Notes: a model not told the origin generated them from the sequence alone. A stretch of 64,000 nt of DNA from Desmodus rotundus (GCF_022682495.2 NC_071393.1:117196239-117260238); one strand, 5' to 3'. Shown: positions 22,147-33,974, numbered from the stretch's first letter. Made by a program: numbers and translations.

Positions 22147-24034
22147 ACTTCACCCAGGAATTGTCTTGTACTTCCCAATACCTTCAACTTGATAGGGCCT
22201 GGCAGTCTGCAGACTGGATGTGGACATCGGCTTTCCTCTTTCTGCAAAACACCTTGTTGAATTGAAACCTTGCTGGCAGTAGCCAAATACGATCAAATGT
22301 GACCTAAAACACTAGAGTGCCGAAAGCTGGGCGCTGGGGAATTGTTCCTTGTCTTTAAAAGAAGGGAGGAAATACAATGCGTAAAGCACGGGCTGGACAC
22401 TAAACATGTGAATGGCAAGAACCAGGAACCAAGGGGAGAGAGAGAAGGGACTTCAGCTTTCAGGAGAGATTTCAGTCAGGAGAAATCCGTTGGCCAAGGG
22501 AAACTTGAGTCCGCGAGAGATACCTGGCTTTCGGTCAGTGTCACAGACCCGAGGGCGTCTCAGAGCAGAGGGACCGCAGTCAGCGAGTCTGCCGCCTGAT
22601 GCCGAGTGGGCACAACGGCCAAGACGACGGTGGCGAGGCTTTCCTCTGCTCACACGCAGGCTTGCCCGGTGAGGGCCCTTTGCTGGGTCGCACAGTCCGC
22701 AGAGCGGAGCCTCGGTGGGCATCCGCCAGTGACGTGTTACACGCTCTGCGACAGAATACCTCTTCTCTCTCCTGCCCTGTGAGGTTTGGAGGCACTCGTG
22801 AGATTTTTATTGGACATTTTTAGATTATGAGACTAGAAGACCTTGCAAGAAAATGGCGTTTTGATTCCTTTTGTTCTAGAGGAGTGATGATTTTTAAAAT
22901 GTAAGGAATTGGCTCCAATTTAGCTGTTTGTCCCCTTGCCAAGAATTTGGCCTCTGGCTACAGAGTTTCTTCTCTTTGTCTTGGGGGCCCTGGGAGCGCC
23001 TTACTGCAGCCGTAGATTTTCTCTCACGGCAACAAGTTGTACTAGTAACCATTGGTCTGAACCCTTTGCAGCCCTTCCTGGGTCAGAGGTCGAGGTCCAT
23101 GCGTGACGGGCTGGGAGAGGGTCCTCCATGGGGACAGTCAGGGCTCCAGGTGCCTGGCACTGTGGTCTGTTTAACGCCTATTCTGTCTTGCAGCAGAGAG
23201 GCAAGTCCAGGGTCCAATATGTGATGTGGATATTAAGAGACTTCAAGGACACTTCCCCCCATTTATCCCAGTTATGTCCCCTGCTAAAATAGGTTAACGG
23301 TGTCTAATTAACCACTGAACATTGTCATGCTGCATAAAGATAGCATCCTGGCTGTTCTCTGAGCCGTGGTACTTTATCTCCATTTAGATCTCTGCAGTAT
23401 TCCATTAAACTCGAGAGAAACATTTTAACTGAGATGATGTCTACATTAGGGCTGCCTTTCACCCTTCAGTGTGTAACCTGTGCAAGCGGTCGCTGAGGCC
23501 TGTGGTCCGATAGGGCCAGGAGGACGGCGCAGGTAGCCTCCGCACCTGGGGTTTCTTACAGTGCCTTGCGTCTCTATCCCTGAGCCCCAGCACGAAACGG
23601 AGGGCCCGGGATTTGGCCACGGCCCTGTGTGGCCACAGTCCCGGATGTGCCAGGGCAGTCAAGCTTGCCCTTAGCCGACCAGGTCATGCCCGTGTGACTT
23701 CTCAATGCCAAAAGAAAGGAATTGCATTTGAACAGAAGAACTTAGAAAAGGGCAGTACATGGAGGGAAACGTGACTTAGCCACGTGGAATCTCCTTTTCT
23801 TTTCCCCACGAAACAAGCTGTCATGTTGTCAATAAAACATACGTAATAAATCATACAGAACAATTACACCAATATTAATTACCAAGTTGTCAAGCCTGAC
23901 AAAGCTACGGTACTATTGTAAGTTGAAAGTATATCCCCGTCATGGACAATATCAATTGGATTTGAAGCAGAGTCTGTAAAGTGAGTGTTTCCCGTGGTGT
24001 GGAACTGCCGGCATGTTCCTCTGCCTTGTAGGGT

Positions 24035-24302
24035 TAGGAACTGGGCTTTGGTCTCAGACAGCCCAGAGCTTGTCTTCCAGCCCTTCCGCTCTCCAGCTGG
24101 GTGACCTCACACAAGCGACTGTACCTGTCTGAGCCCCAGTCTCCTCGTCTGTAAAATGGAGTAAATTAAATCGGATAGTGTGATAATTAAACAATATGCA
24201 ATACTATCTATAACATATGTTACATAATATTAATATATAAATAAGAGAGTACAAGGACAGTGCCTGGCACCTCAAAAGCTCAATAAACATTAACTGTTAT
24301 TA
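24035..24302 (+). repeat. MIR SINE, nearly full length
   Basis: CAGCTGGGTGACCTCACACA, CAGTCTCCTCGTCTGTAAAA, TAATTAAACAATATGCAATA and the end CAGTGCCTGGCACCTCAAAA, CTCAATAAACATTA. One of the most complete MIRs here. Confidence 0.9.
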
Positions 24303-26065
24303 GCAGTCATCTGCCTTCCTGTGCCAGGCTCGTGGGGGCCGGGGCCTGGAGAAGGGCTGTCCTCTGAGAGTTGAGGGTGACCAGTGAAGCCAGGGAGGAG
24401 AAACCTCGTGTGGGTCATAGAGAAGTGGGGCAAAAACCAGAAGGGGGTTAGTTGCATGTTGAACTGAAGGACTGGGTGAAGGTGGAGGTGGCGGGACCAC
24501 GCCCTCAACCTTGAAGTCTTACACACAAGAATGTTTAGAGAATCTGTGGCTGCCTGTGAGGCTGAGCGTTTCTAGTGGTTGGAAAAGGGCCATCGAGACA
24601 GCTCTGGTCACCAGCCAGGCCCGGTGCATCATTGCTGGAAAGCAGGAGGCCGGAGTGCCCTTCCTCTTGTCCCCCTGTCTCCACAAGGTGGGAGGTGAGG
24701 GAGAGCATTTACTCATTGTCCGGAGTGAAAGCTTCATTCTGCAAAATGGCCAAAGCAATCAGCAAGTGATGGAGTAGCTCTTAAAAAGAAACCTGGCATT
24801 TAATTAACTTTTCAAAGTGCTGGTTCAGCAACCTCTGTGTTTTACATTTTGAATATTGAACAATCAGATCTGAATTGCTCTGGACCTGCCAGGGTGGGGA
24901 GCACCTGCCTAGCTTTTGTGAACATCGTGGAGTCTTGTCTGAATTTCGGGAGAGCCAACTCAGGACCACTCAGGATGGGCCTTCAGCTGGTAAAGCCTCG
25001 TCCTCGCTCCCCTCAGCCTAGAGGTCAAGTCAGAGTTCATGAACACTTTTGTTAGAAGAAAGCAGGCAACTCGGAAGGATAAGGCAGAAGGTGTCCATTT
25101 TGCTGCTTAGCAGCTGGCGAGCTCAGCCTACCATCTGAAATAAGGGTTAGGGCAGTGATTCTCATATACGCGACTGGGTCCCATTTCTGGAAGTTATGCC
25201 CCCAGGGGCCTGGGGTGAGGCCGGACACATGGACACTAGCCACGCTTCCCACGTGTGACTCTCCTGCGCACCGCTGGTGAAGAACTCCTGGGTTCAAGGT
25301 TCCCTCCAGCCTTCAGTTCTCTGTCTGTACCTTCTCTTGCCTTCCTAAGTGTGGGAGGTCAGGAACGGATGTCTGTATGCTAAACCCAAACAGATGTCTG
25401 GGTGCCCAGGGGCATCTGAAAACCAGCTCTGTGTGCCTTTGAAAAGGCTCGGGGCAGTGTGTTTGAGATCGTGGGTGGAGGTCGGAAGTAGGGGTTCTTG
25501 ACTCAGCCTCGTCACAGACTAACTGTGTGACTCAGGTGAAGCACACAGCCCGGTGCCCAGTGTCTGTAATGGTGCCACCGAAACCAGCTTCACTCCAGCA
25601 CTCAACCGAGCTAGTGTTCGTAGCCTCGGAAGTCTTCCAAGAGTAGTGAAAAGTGCTCTCTCTGCGTCAGATGGTCTCAGTGTTGTTATAATGTCCCAGG
25701 ATCCTCTCATAGCCACTGCTGGGGAAAGAGGCATGTCACCTGCCACGGGGCTGGACCGGGTCACACAGTTTCCTCAGGGGAATGCCTATAAGGAAGAGAT
25801 GACACAGAACCCACAATCCTCTCCCGCAGCTGCCACCCCGCACCATCTGTGGGGGGTGGGACTGCAGCCCCAGATCTGCCGGTTACCAACCCCGGTGGGC
25901 TGTGGTAGACCAACTGCGATTTCACTTTTTTTAACCTGTCACCAGCCGTTTAAAAATGCATTTTACATCATGACGGGGGTGTATGTGAATGCAACTGAAA
26001 AAAGTTTATGTAATACTTACCTTTACTATGTATGGTTTCACTTTCTTTTATACTCTATGCTGTTT

Positions 26066-26081
26066 AAAAAAAAAAAAAAAA
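26066..26081 (+). repeat. poly-A run
   Basis: 16 consecutive A after TATACTCTATGCTGTTT; may be the tail of an unrecognised retroposed sequence, since no target-site duplication was found. Confidence 0.85.
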
Positions 26082-26818
26082 GCTGGTGGTGATTTACTAA
26101 GTTGATTTCATGAGTCGCTAATGGGCCATGACCTGTAATTCGAAATCATTGTGCCCCTGGGCTCCATGTCATTGTGTGACCTAAGGTGCTTCTGGGGACC
26201 AGGTAGGTAAGGAAAACCTGTGAAGTGTGGATTTATTTCAGAATAGCACTTAAATTCTATTCCTGAGATGCATTTACAAATTATGTTCATAATCATGCTT
26301 CTGTGAAGAAATATGCTCTGCAAATTCTCCTAAAGTATGCTTCCCACCTAGTCTTCCTTTTGCTTTCTCGTGTTTGACGGCTGCCCAGCTACAGGGAGCA
26401 CTTCACTGGAGAAAACCAGCAGTGCAGATTGGATGGCGAAGAGCCGGTGCTGGGCGCCGTGTTCGCGAGGGCTGGGAGCTCAGGCTCTTCTGGGGGCAGC
26501 CCTAGCCAGGCCTGCCCGAGCTTCCCACGTGGGAATGGAAGTCCAGGGCTGCCAGGCTTTGTGTTGGAAGAATTTAGAAATTTGGATTTTTGTACAAAAT
26601 CTCCCAACTTGGACAACAAATTCATGTTAAAACAAAACAAGATCAAAATAAACAGCAGTGTGGTCCAGACCAAGCTTATCTGCGAGCTGGCTGAGGCCCG
26701 GAAGTGGCCAACTTCATCCAGCGCAGGGCGTTCTGTGCCATTTTCCTGTGTCCCCAGCAGGGCAGAAGGCTCACAGAGCACCTGTAGCAGTTCTGGCTGA
26801 GGGAGAGGGGGCTGGGGG

Positions 26819-26824
26819 AAGAGA

Positions 26825-26856
<32 letters not shown>
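26819..26856. repeat. (GA)n microsatellite
   Basis: About 15 GA units after a GGGA-rich start. Confidence 0.95.
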
Positions 26857-27716
26857 ACACACCACCTGAGGGCACCCAGCAGGCCGACCATCCTTGAGGG
26901 CCCCGTTTGGATCTGGCTCCGTCCCGTGGGGTGAAGTGAGACGCCGGAGGATCCTTGGCTCCCCCTAGAGTGAGAGAGAGCAGGATGTGGGCTCAGCAGC
27001 AATTAAGGCAAGTATGAAATTCATCCCCTTTTTGGATGCTGAGTGGATAAATGGCAATTAGTCAGCCTTCCCCCGAAGGTTAGCATTACCATTATTGTCT
27101 CCTTCAGACAAAATCACCGCTACTTTTGCCACAGCACATTGCTTAGGAAGGATCGGCTCAGTCCTAACTCCTACGGGTAATCGGAGATGGATGTATCTCT
27201 TATGCACAAACAAGGGCGCTGGCCTAGGCTACCTGGCCTCTTTGATCCCCTTGTTCTCTTGTCTCGGTTTTCATTCAAGCCCTTCTTCCATTGGTGACCT
27301 GTCACTTACTGTGGGTAACCGACCTGTGGACAGTGGGTTACAGAGTTCAATCTCAGCATCACAGTTAGAGGTAGGGAGTCGGGAGCAGAGTCCTCCCTCC
27401 TTCTGCCCAGGCAGAGACAGCTTCAGCGGCTGCCTGGGCTCTGCGTTAGGCGTCCTTTGACTCAGAACAGCACTGGAAACCTCTGTCATCCAGCAGCACC
27501 ATGTGGTGCTGCCCTGTGCATCCCTTTGCAGTTTGCCTTGGGGCCTGTACCGCCCTTCCTGGGCCACTCGTCCTCCGACCCCTAGTTCCTCAGTCTCTTG
27601 GCCCTTTGAGAGTCCCAGACTGCAGCCTGGGAGATCTGCTCAGAACTGTTCCACCCTGTTCTTCCACCTTGCCCTACCCATCCTCCTCTCCCTCTCTTAC
27701 TTCAGCCAAAGTTCAT

Positions 27717-27882
27717 TTCCTCCCTTCCTCCCTCCCTTCTTTCCTTCCTTCCTTCCTTTCTTCCTTCTTTCCTTCCTTCTTTCCTCCCTCCCTCCCTTCC
27801 CTTCCTTCCTTCCTTCCTTCCTTCCTTCCTTCCTTCCTTCCTTCCTTCCTTCCTTCCTTCCTTCCTTCTTTCCTTCCTTCCT
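27717..27882. repeat. (CCTT)n microsatellite, 166 bp
   Basis: A pure pyrimidine tract, mostly CCTT tetranucleotide units with CCCTCC and TTCTTTCC variants, ending 1.1 kb before IFT43 exon 28997-29029. A tract this long and pure can form triplex (H-DNA) and is likely to vary in length between individuals. The long serine-phenylalanine-leucine-proline frames through it are artefacts of the repeat. Confidence 0.97.
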
Positions 27883-28224
27883 ATTGCAGTTGAGATGGCC
27901 TAAACTTCATAGAAAGTAGTCTGTTTAAACTTGGGCTTAATTTATGCATACGCTCTTGGAGGGGGATTAGCTGCCTTTTGCAGGACTTGCCATTCGGCTC
28001 CAGCGTAGCTCTTGGCGGGGAGGCTCTGTGGGCCAGCACCGATGGGGGCCTTCTCACACATCCCGCCTCCCCACCCCCCTGGCCCCTGCTCATCATGGCG
28101 ATCGATTTCTAACTTAAAAGAAGTCGTAAAAAATAAAACTCTGTTACTGTGCGAATGTGCAGGCCTGTAGAAAAGTAATCACCCCATACCCATCACCCCT
28201 AACAGTCGTCTGCGTTTCCCGGTC

Positions 28225-28442
28225 CCATTCAGAAGACCTGAGTCCCGTGTTCCGTAGTGTCAGTAGCATTCTGCTTGGACCAGAGCGACTGGGATTTAGT
28301 TTAAGACGTGTGTTCTGGGCTGCACGTCCCCCAGATGAGCTGATGCAGACATCTCCGTGGCCGGGCCCAGCTCTCTGCATGTCTGTTAAGCTTCCCAGAT
28401 GGCTCTTGCACACATTCAAGTTTAAGAACCAGTGCCTTCGAT
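28225..28442 (-). mobile_element. MER5-like hAT fragment
   Basis: GGACCAGAGCGACTGGGATT, CCCAGATGAGCTGATGCAGA and TTAAGAACCAGTGCCTT resemble the MER5A family in reverse order. Assignment by recollection only. Confidence 0.4.
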
Positions 28443-28996
28443 AGGTGTCCATGTGTAAACAGGCTTCCAGTTCCCGTGGAGTATCTTAAGGGCGCTGCTC
28501 GCCCACATCCCTCACAGGGGCTTCTGGTCCTCCGTGGGGAGGATATGGAAACGCAGGCCCTGAACCTGCAGCCTGGACTGTGCGGCTAGTCCCTCCCTTT
28601 TTACTTGTGGGAAGCTGCACGTGCTAACACTATAGCTCCAACTGGAACCCAAGGCCTCAGCCCTAAGAAAGTGCTCTATACGTTGGCCAGCTAATTGTTG
28701 AGAGAAAGGAGGGCACTGTATCAGCTGTATTCATTTGACTTTTGAGCTCACTCAACCTGCACGTAAACGCAGTAATTTAATGTGGAGTCATGCTGAAATA
28801 GGGTTGTAAGGAGGCCTTATTACAGTGTCTGTAATCTCTCATGCTGATTATGGGCCTTGGTCTGTAAAGAGGAACCAGACTCATAAAGCACTTGGCATAG
28901 GCTAATCTGCCCCCACTTTTGAAACCTGTTCTCCAACCTCCTGTGCCAGTGCCTGAGACGGGTGGGTTCTCACAAACCTTCTCTTTCTTTTCGCAG

Positions 28997-29029
28997 GTCA
29001 GGAAGGAGGGCTTCTGAAGAAGTGGAAGA
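28997..29029 (+). CDS. IFT43: IFT43 exon, 33 bp
   Basis: A very small exon: acceptor TTTTCGCAG, donor GTATGTTT. The first base G completes the AAG codon split by the previous exon; then ten codons give SGRRASEEVE and two bases (GA) carry over. The RRASEEVE part matches the conserved RKASEEIED segment of the human protein, and the following exon supplies T to complete aspartate. 33 bp is a multiple of three, so skipping it would keep the frame and drop 11 residues. The donor GTATGT was preferred over a later GT because it is the only one that keeps the family sequence. The segment is polar and acidic, likely disordered. Confidence 0.92.
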
Positions 29030-29629
29030 GTATGTTTCCAGTGTTCTTATGGCATCTTTGTGATTGGTCAACAGTGCAGCCTTTGTCCGACAGCATTCGA
29101 AAAACGGCCAGTGGGAGTTGGGCTGTGGTCTGGGGCCATAGTCATGCGGAACGGGTCAAGGGCCTGACTGATGCTGCAGCTTTGGCCGAAGGCCTGGGCG
29201 CTGGCCCTGCCAGCCATGGCGTGCCTCCCGCCCTGTGGTTTTCAGAACTGTGTGTCCGGGTGTCAGAGTGCTGACCCGTGACTTCCGCTTTACTCACATA
29301 CACAGACAGAAGCAGCGCCAGCTTTCTAAACCCAGCCTTCTCCTAAGACGTGTATTAGAAATGAAAAAGAGAGAAAGGAGTGCGTAGTCGGGGCCGTTGA
29401 ATTTCACACCTCCAGAGGCAGGAGCAGCATTCACAGTGCCGTCCGCGTGATGCCGCCCTGCGGAATGGTCCAGTCCACAGGGTGGGCAGCCCGGTCTGCC
29501 GAGCACGTTGATGGGGGAGAGTGGGTTCAGAGGCATTTTCATCTGGGAGAAAGACTGGATGCAGTAGAAACGTGGGTTGTTTCTGTGTTTGAAACTCATG
29601 TTCTGCTTTCCTTCTTTTCTCGGGGACAG
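29030..29629 (+). other. 600-bp IFT43 intron
   Basis: GTATGTTT to TCGGGGACAG. No named repeat. The acceptor is preceded by the pyrimidine stretch CTTTCCTTCTTTTCTC. No exon or RNA gene is visible. Confidence 0.88.
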
Positions 29630-29676
29630 TCACCGCCTCAGACAGAAGAGCCTGGATGGATCAGATGACGGAGGAG
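29630..29676 (+). CDS. IFT43: IFT43 exon, 47 bp
   Basis: Acceptor GGGGACAG, donor GTGAGATG. T completes the GAT codon, then HRLRQKSLDGSDDGG follows and a last G is carried to the next exon, where it makes aspartate. This matches the DFRLRPQSLNGSDYGGD segment of human IFT43 with several substitutions. It is a basic-to-acidic linker ahead of the conserved C-terminal half that anchors the subunit in IFT-A. 47 bp is not a multiple of three, so skipping would shift the frame. Confidence 0.93.
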
Positions 29677-29799
29677 GTGAGATGTTCTCGGAGGAAGGCC
29701 AAAGGGCTTCCAGAGATGTCCCCGAGCCCCCTAGCATTTCCTGGGCCACAGCTAAGGCGGTGATGCTGCAGCCTCACTGAAAACGTGTGCGGTGGCCTC

Positions 29800-29970
29800 C
29801 TCCATGCCTCATGAGTGCCGCTGCCTCTGCCCGGAGTCCCTCACTGCCTTCTTTAGCCACTAGCCCTCCTTGTCCTTCCAAACTCAGCCGAAGCATTGCT
29901 GCCTCTGAAGTGTCTTCCCTTTCCACCCACTCCCTCTCTGACTCAGATGTTCTTTGGGCTCCTGTGACCT
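29800..29970 (+). mobile_element. probable L2 fragment
   Basis: CTTGTCCTTCCAAACTCAGC and TCTGAAGTGTCTTCCCTTTC resemble the L2 region just before its 3' UTR. Short and diverged. Confidence 0.35.
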
Positions 29971-30004
29971 CCTGGGCAACCTTGCAACAATAGCAGCAAC
30001 CATA

Positions 30005-30190
30005 GCTGATATTTATTAGGTGTTTATTACACATCGGGCGCTGCTCTGCCAGATTACAGATGTTAAGGCATTTTACCACCACAGCCACCCTGTGAGATGT
30101 TACTACTGCTGTCCCCGATTTAGAGCTGTGGGAACTAAAGTACAGAGAGGGGATGAGCTGCCCATAGTCACAGAGCTACGTGAGTCACAC
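30005..30190 (-). repeat. MIR SINE
   Basis: ATATTTATTAGGTGTTTATT, TTAAGGCATTTTACCACCAC, AAAGTACAGAGAGGGGATGA and CATAGTCACAGAGCTACGTG: reverse MIR. Confidence 0.8.
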
Positions 30191-30479
30191 TTCAATTCTT
30201 TGTTGGCACCAGGCCCTAACGCCGTGGTGGCAGACACCAGGTCCCAATTCGTCTTCGCATCGGAACATAGTGGTCAGTTAATGGCTGGCGTTGCCGCCAA
30301 AGGGGAAAAAGCACTAAATAGACCAGTAGCTGTGGCGCTGCTAAAGCCCGAGTTCCAGACTCAAGAGAAAATAGAAAGTTTGTGTGTACTTTTTATAAGA
30401 AACCTATTAGAGAGATTATATTTGGGACCTAAATTATCAAAGCCTTGTTTTTAAAACCTGTGTATTTACCATTTCTACA

Positions 30480-31560
30480 CTATTCCTTTGTGTCGAATTC
30501 AGTTTCCATCTGGTATCATTTTCCTTGTGCCTGAAAACTTCATTTAATATTTTTTGTAGAGCAGGTCCTCTGGCAAAATCCTCTCAGCCTTGTTTGTCTG
30601 AAAATGTCTTTACTTTTCACCAGATAAAGAATTCTGGGCTGACAGTTTTTTCTTTTCCTTTTAGCGCTTTAAGTAGTTATTTGTCATCTGGCTGGCATTG
30701 TTTCTGATGAGAAGTCAGCGGTAATTCTTATCTCTGTTCCCCTGTATGCAGTGTCTTTTTCTTCTCTGGCTGCTTTTAAGATTTATTTTCTTTAATCTTT
30801 TATTTTCAGCAATTTAGTTATAATGTGCCTTGGTGTGGCTTACTTTGTGTTTATCCTACTGGAACTTCTTGAGTCTGTTGATGTATTGTTTTCATCAGAT
30901 TCAGAGAATTTGAGCCATTATTTCTTTGAGTATATTTTTCTCTCCTCCAGATCCTCCTGGGACCCCAGTTACAGGTGTGTGGGTTGTGTCAGTGGAAATT
31001 GCCGCACAGGTCGTCGAGGCTCTGTTTTGCTTTGCTTTGTTCTGGTCCGTTTTAAACTCTGCTTCGGTTTGGGTTGTTTCCGTCACCGTGCACCTGATTT
31101 TTTCCTCCTTAATGTCTGACTGCTGTCAAACCCGTCCAGGAAACTTGTTGCTTCAGACACTGTATTTTCAGCTCTAGAGGCTCCACTTACCCTTCTGTAT
31201 AGAGAAAGACATATCTTCCATTTTTCTCCGTATTTTATTCATGTTTTTATTTTTCCTTGATAATGGTAACCTTTATTAGTAGCTGTTTGAAAGTCGTCTT
31301 CTGCTAATTCTATCATCTGTCTTTTCTGAACCTGTTTCTGTTTGCTCATTTTTTCCTTTGGTTACAAGTCACACTTACCGGCTTGATTAGCAGCTTTTTG
31401 ACTGGGCGTGGGCCGTTGCGAGTGTTCCTGGGCTGTGTCTGGGTCTGTTGTCTTTCTTTAAAGCCCGATGTATTTGTTTTGGGAGGTGGTTAGCGTACTG
31501 TCGAGCAACCTGATCACTTTGAGGATTGTTTTAAGCTTCATCAACGCAAGTCTGGAGTTA
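30480..31560. mobile_element. old L1 internal fragment
   Basis: About 1 kb of AT-rich sequence with TTCTGATGAGAAGTCAGCGG, TATAATGTGCCTTGGTGTGG, GAGCCATTATTTCTTTGAGT and GTCGTCGAGGCTCTGTTTTG-type blocks that I associate with old mammalian L1 elements. No intact reading frame remains. Strand left open. Confidence 0.55.
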
Positions 31561-32174
31561 GCCCGCAACAGTAAGACACTCAGATGTCTCTGCTGCGTGC
31601 CTGGCCGTCCAGCAAGGACCCCGCACTGGCTTGGGGGGAGCTGACCCTCTCCCGGCTCCGCGTGAGCTCTGGGGACCACTCAGCGCACACCTCGCTGGTA
31701 GTGATCGTTGCCCAGCCTTGTGCAGTTTGGCCCCTGTACACGCACAGCTCAGTGTGCGGTCCATCCAGACTTCTGGAGCTCTTCCCACGTAGCCCCCCCC
31801 CCCGCCCCCCGCCACATCCTGCTTCTCAAATTCCAGCTACCTCAGCCCCCTAACCTGTGACCTCTGTCTCCTCAACTCTGCAAGCTCTCCGTGCTCCAGG
31901 CGGGGCCCCCCTCCCCGTGCCAGCGTCCAGGAGGTACCTCAAGACAGAAAGCCAGGGTGCCTGCAGGGCCCCCTCATGTAGTTCCCTTCCCCCAGGACTC
32001 CCAGTCCTGTGCTGCCTTGTCCACTGTCTGAAAATAGTTGTGTCTTACGTTTTCTCCAGTTTTCTAATTGTTGACGGTAGAAAGGCAAGTCTGGTACCAG
32101 TTACTCTCTTGTGGCTAGAAGTGGAGGCCCACAGCCTTCTGCTGTCTGACCTGTGCACGTGACTACAAAGTGGA

Positions 32175-32345
32175 GGAGGGAAGTAAATCAGTAAGACTTG
32201 GATGATACCTCTGCCTTACAGCCACCTCACAGGATTGGGGCGAGGGTCACATAGGACGTTTGTGAAATGTTCTGGAATAATGGTTAAAGTGCGGATTCCC
32301 AGGCCACTCACAAAGTGGAAGCTGGAGTTGGGGCCAAGGGGTGTG
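32175..32345 (+). repeat. MIR fragment
   Basis: GATACCTCTGCCTTACAGCC and CACCTCACAGGATTGGGGCG resemble the MIR 3' half. Tentative. Confidence 0.4.
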
Positions 32346-33554
32346 CACTAACTTCAGTATGCTCCTGGGTGACTGTTTTGCACACAAGTTTGGTGACCCT
32401 GGTGTAGTACCCCTAAAACCAACACTCAGGACTGGAGGGGAGGGGCGTTGCTTGAAAAGTTCTGCCTCGCCTCATTCCGAAGGGGTTTTGAGGCCGACAC
32501 GGGAGGTCAGGAATTCAGTCCGCGCTCTCAGATTTGGTAGGGCTGGGAAGCGTGCTCTCGTCATTCTTGCGCGTTTTCTTTGCTTTGCCGTGATCTCTTA
32601 CTACACGCTCATTCCTTTTGGCTAGGAATTCCTCCGTAGCTCTACTCACTAGACTCGTAGCTGCCAAATTTCTCCGCCCACTAATAATTCCCAGCGACCC
32701 TGTTCTGCACCTCTGTTCCCGAAGTCTGTTTTTCCAGACCTGTACCTAGGATGCCCTCTGCCAGTGTTAAACTGGCTGCTGCGGTGGCTCGGTGCTGGGC
32801 AGCGGCTGGCCACATGTTCGGTCAGCCTGGCCTAACAAGTTGTCTGTTGCTTCAGCCATTGGTTGTGCAGGGCGGCAGGGCCACCATCCTGGAGGACGTG
32901 CCAAAGGACTCAGGGCAGGGTCCCTGCCAGACATCGCAAAGCTGGCAGGTGGCTGGGGAGCAGTGCGCATGGGAATGTCGATGCTGGCAGCTCTGAGATG
33001 CTTATTAAATCCACGGTCCACAGGAGGTTTGCCCAAGTGGTATTCTCCAGCCCTCTCCACACTCTTCCTTGGACCTCTTTCCAACTCCCTTCAAAGGGCT
33101 TCTGAAATTCTATTCCTCCACTTTTTTCAATGTGTGAAAAATGCTGCATTTCCAGGAGTACCTGGTAAATGTTACAGCAAAGCCTTCTGAATACCATGGT
33201 TTCCACCCGTCAGAAGTGTGTGCTATGGGAAGGGTGTGCCGGCGGCTGCTGTGGCAGCACCACGTTCGAATCAAACTGTTGCCGCGCTAAGTAGCTGTAT
33301 AGGCTGTTTTGTCCAAACCTGTTGTTTGACATCTGAGCGACTGAGGTTTAGAGATTATTACACAAATCAGCGCAGCGGGGGACTCTGGTTCTCCCAGGAG
33401 AACGATCCCCGTGCACCGTGCGTTCACCAGCATCACTGCCGTCACCCTCACCATCTGACGTTTGCCGTGGACCAGCTTCGAAGCCTCCTGCTTTACAGTT
33501 TTTTCCTCATGTACTTCTCAACACAAATCTACGGGCGAGTGTGTTAGAACCAAC

Positions 33555-33965
33555 TCTTTGGAGGTCTCATTCACATGCAGTAAAGGGCCTTCATCTAAAG
33601 GGCACAGTTTGAATGGCACCTGCCGTGTGTCCCGTGGAACCACCCCCTGGCTCAGCGCTGGGAGCACTTCCGTTGCCTGAGGGCTTTACGTGCTCCCCAG
33701 CCCCTCCTTTGCCCCTCCTCAGACTGCCGGCCCGTTTTTTGTCGGGAAAAGATTGGTGTGCATTTTCTGGAATTTTACACAAATTAAATCATACATATGT
33801 GTTTTGCTGCACTCAGGTTAGTTCACTCATCGTGACGATCACGAGATTCAGGCAGGTTGTTACCTCTATCGTTGGCCGGTTCGTTTTTATCAGTAATAAT
33901 GAATCAATGGGCGTATCGCATTTTGGTTGTGTATTCACCGGTTAAAGGACATTTTGATTATTCTA
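33555..33965 (-). mobile_element. old L1 3'-end fragment
   Basis: AAATTAAATCATACATATGT with a later TTTGGTTGTGTATTCACCGG and GGACATTTTGATTATTC, in reverse L1 order. The middle is GC-rich and diverged. Confidence 0.45.
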
Positions 33966-33974
33966 TATCCCTCC

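Larger units (their letters stand above)
3503..28996 (+). other. 25.5-kb IFT43 intron
   Basis: Starts GTGAGTG and ends TTTCTTTTCGCAG. No further IFT43 exon was found. Recognised contents are listed separately: L1 fragments, a hAT element, L2, MIR and MIR3 copies, three or more SINEs, a truncated L1 and microsatellites. I see no gene and no named element in most of 7.0-10.1, 11.2-12.6, 13.0-14.1, 15.5-16.1, 16.4-18.4, 18.7-19.4, 19.6-21.2, 22.0-24.0, 24.4-27.7 and 27.9-28.9 kb. Several of these are GC-rich with open frames on both strands, which lack family resemblance and look like chance frames. Confidence 0.9.

Noticed and set aside
27501..27919. Serine-phenylalanine-leucine-proline repeat proteins
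   Set aside because: They are the CCTT microsatellite read in frame.
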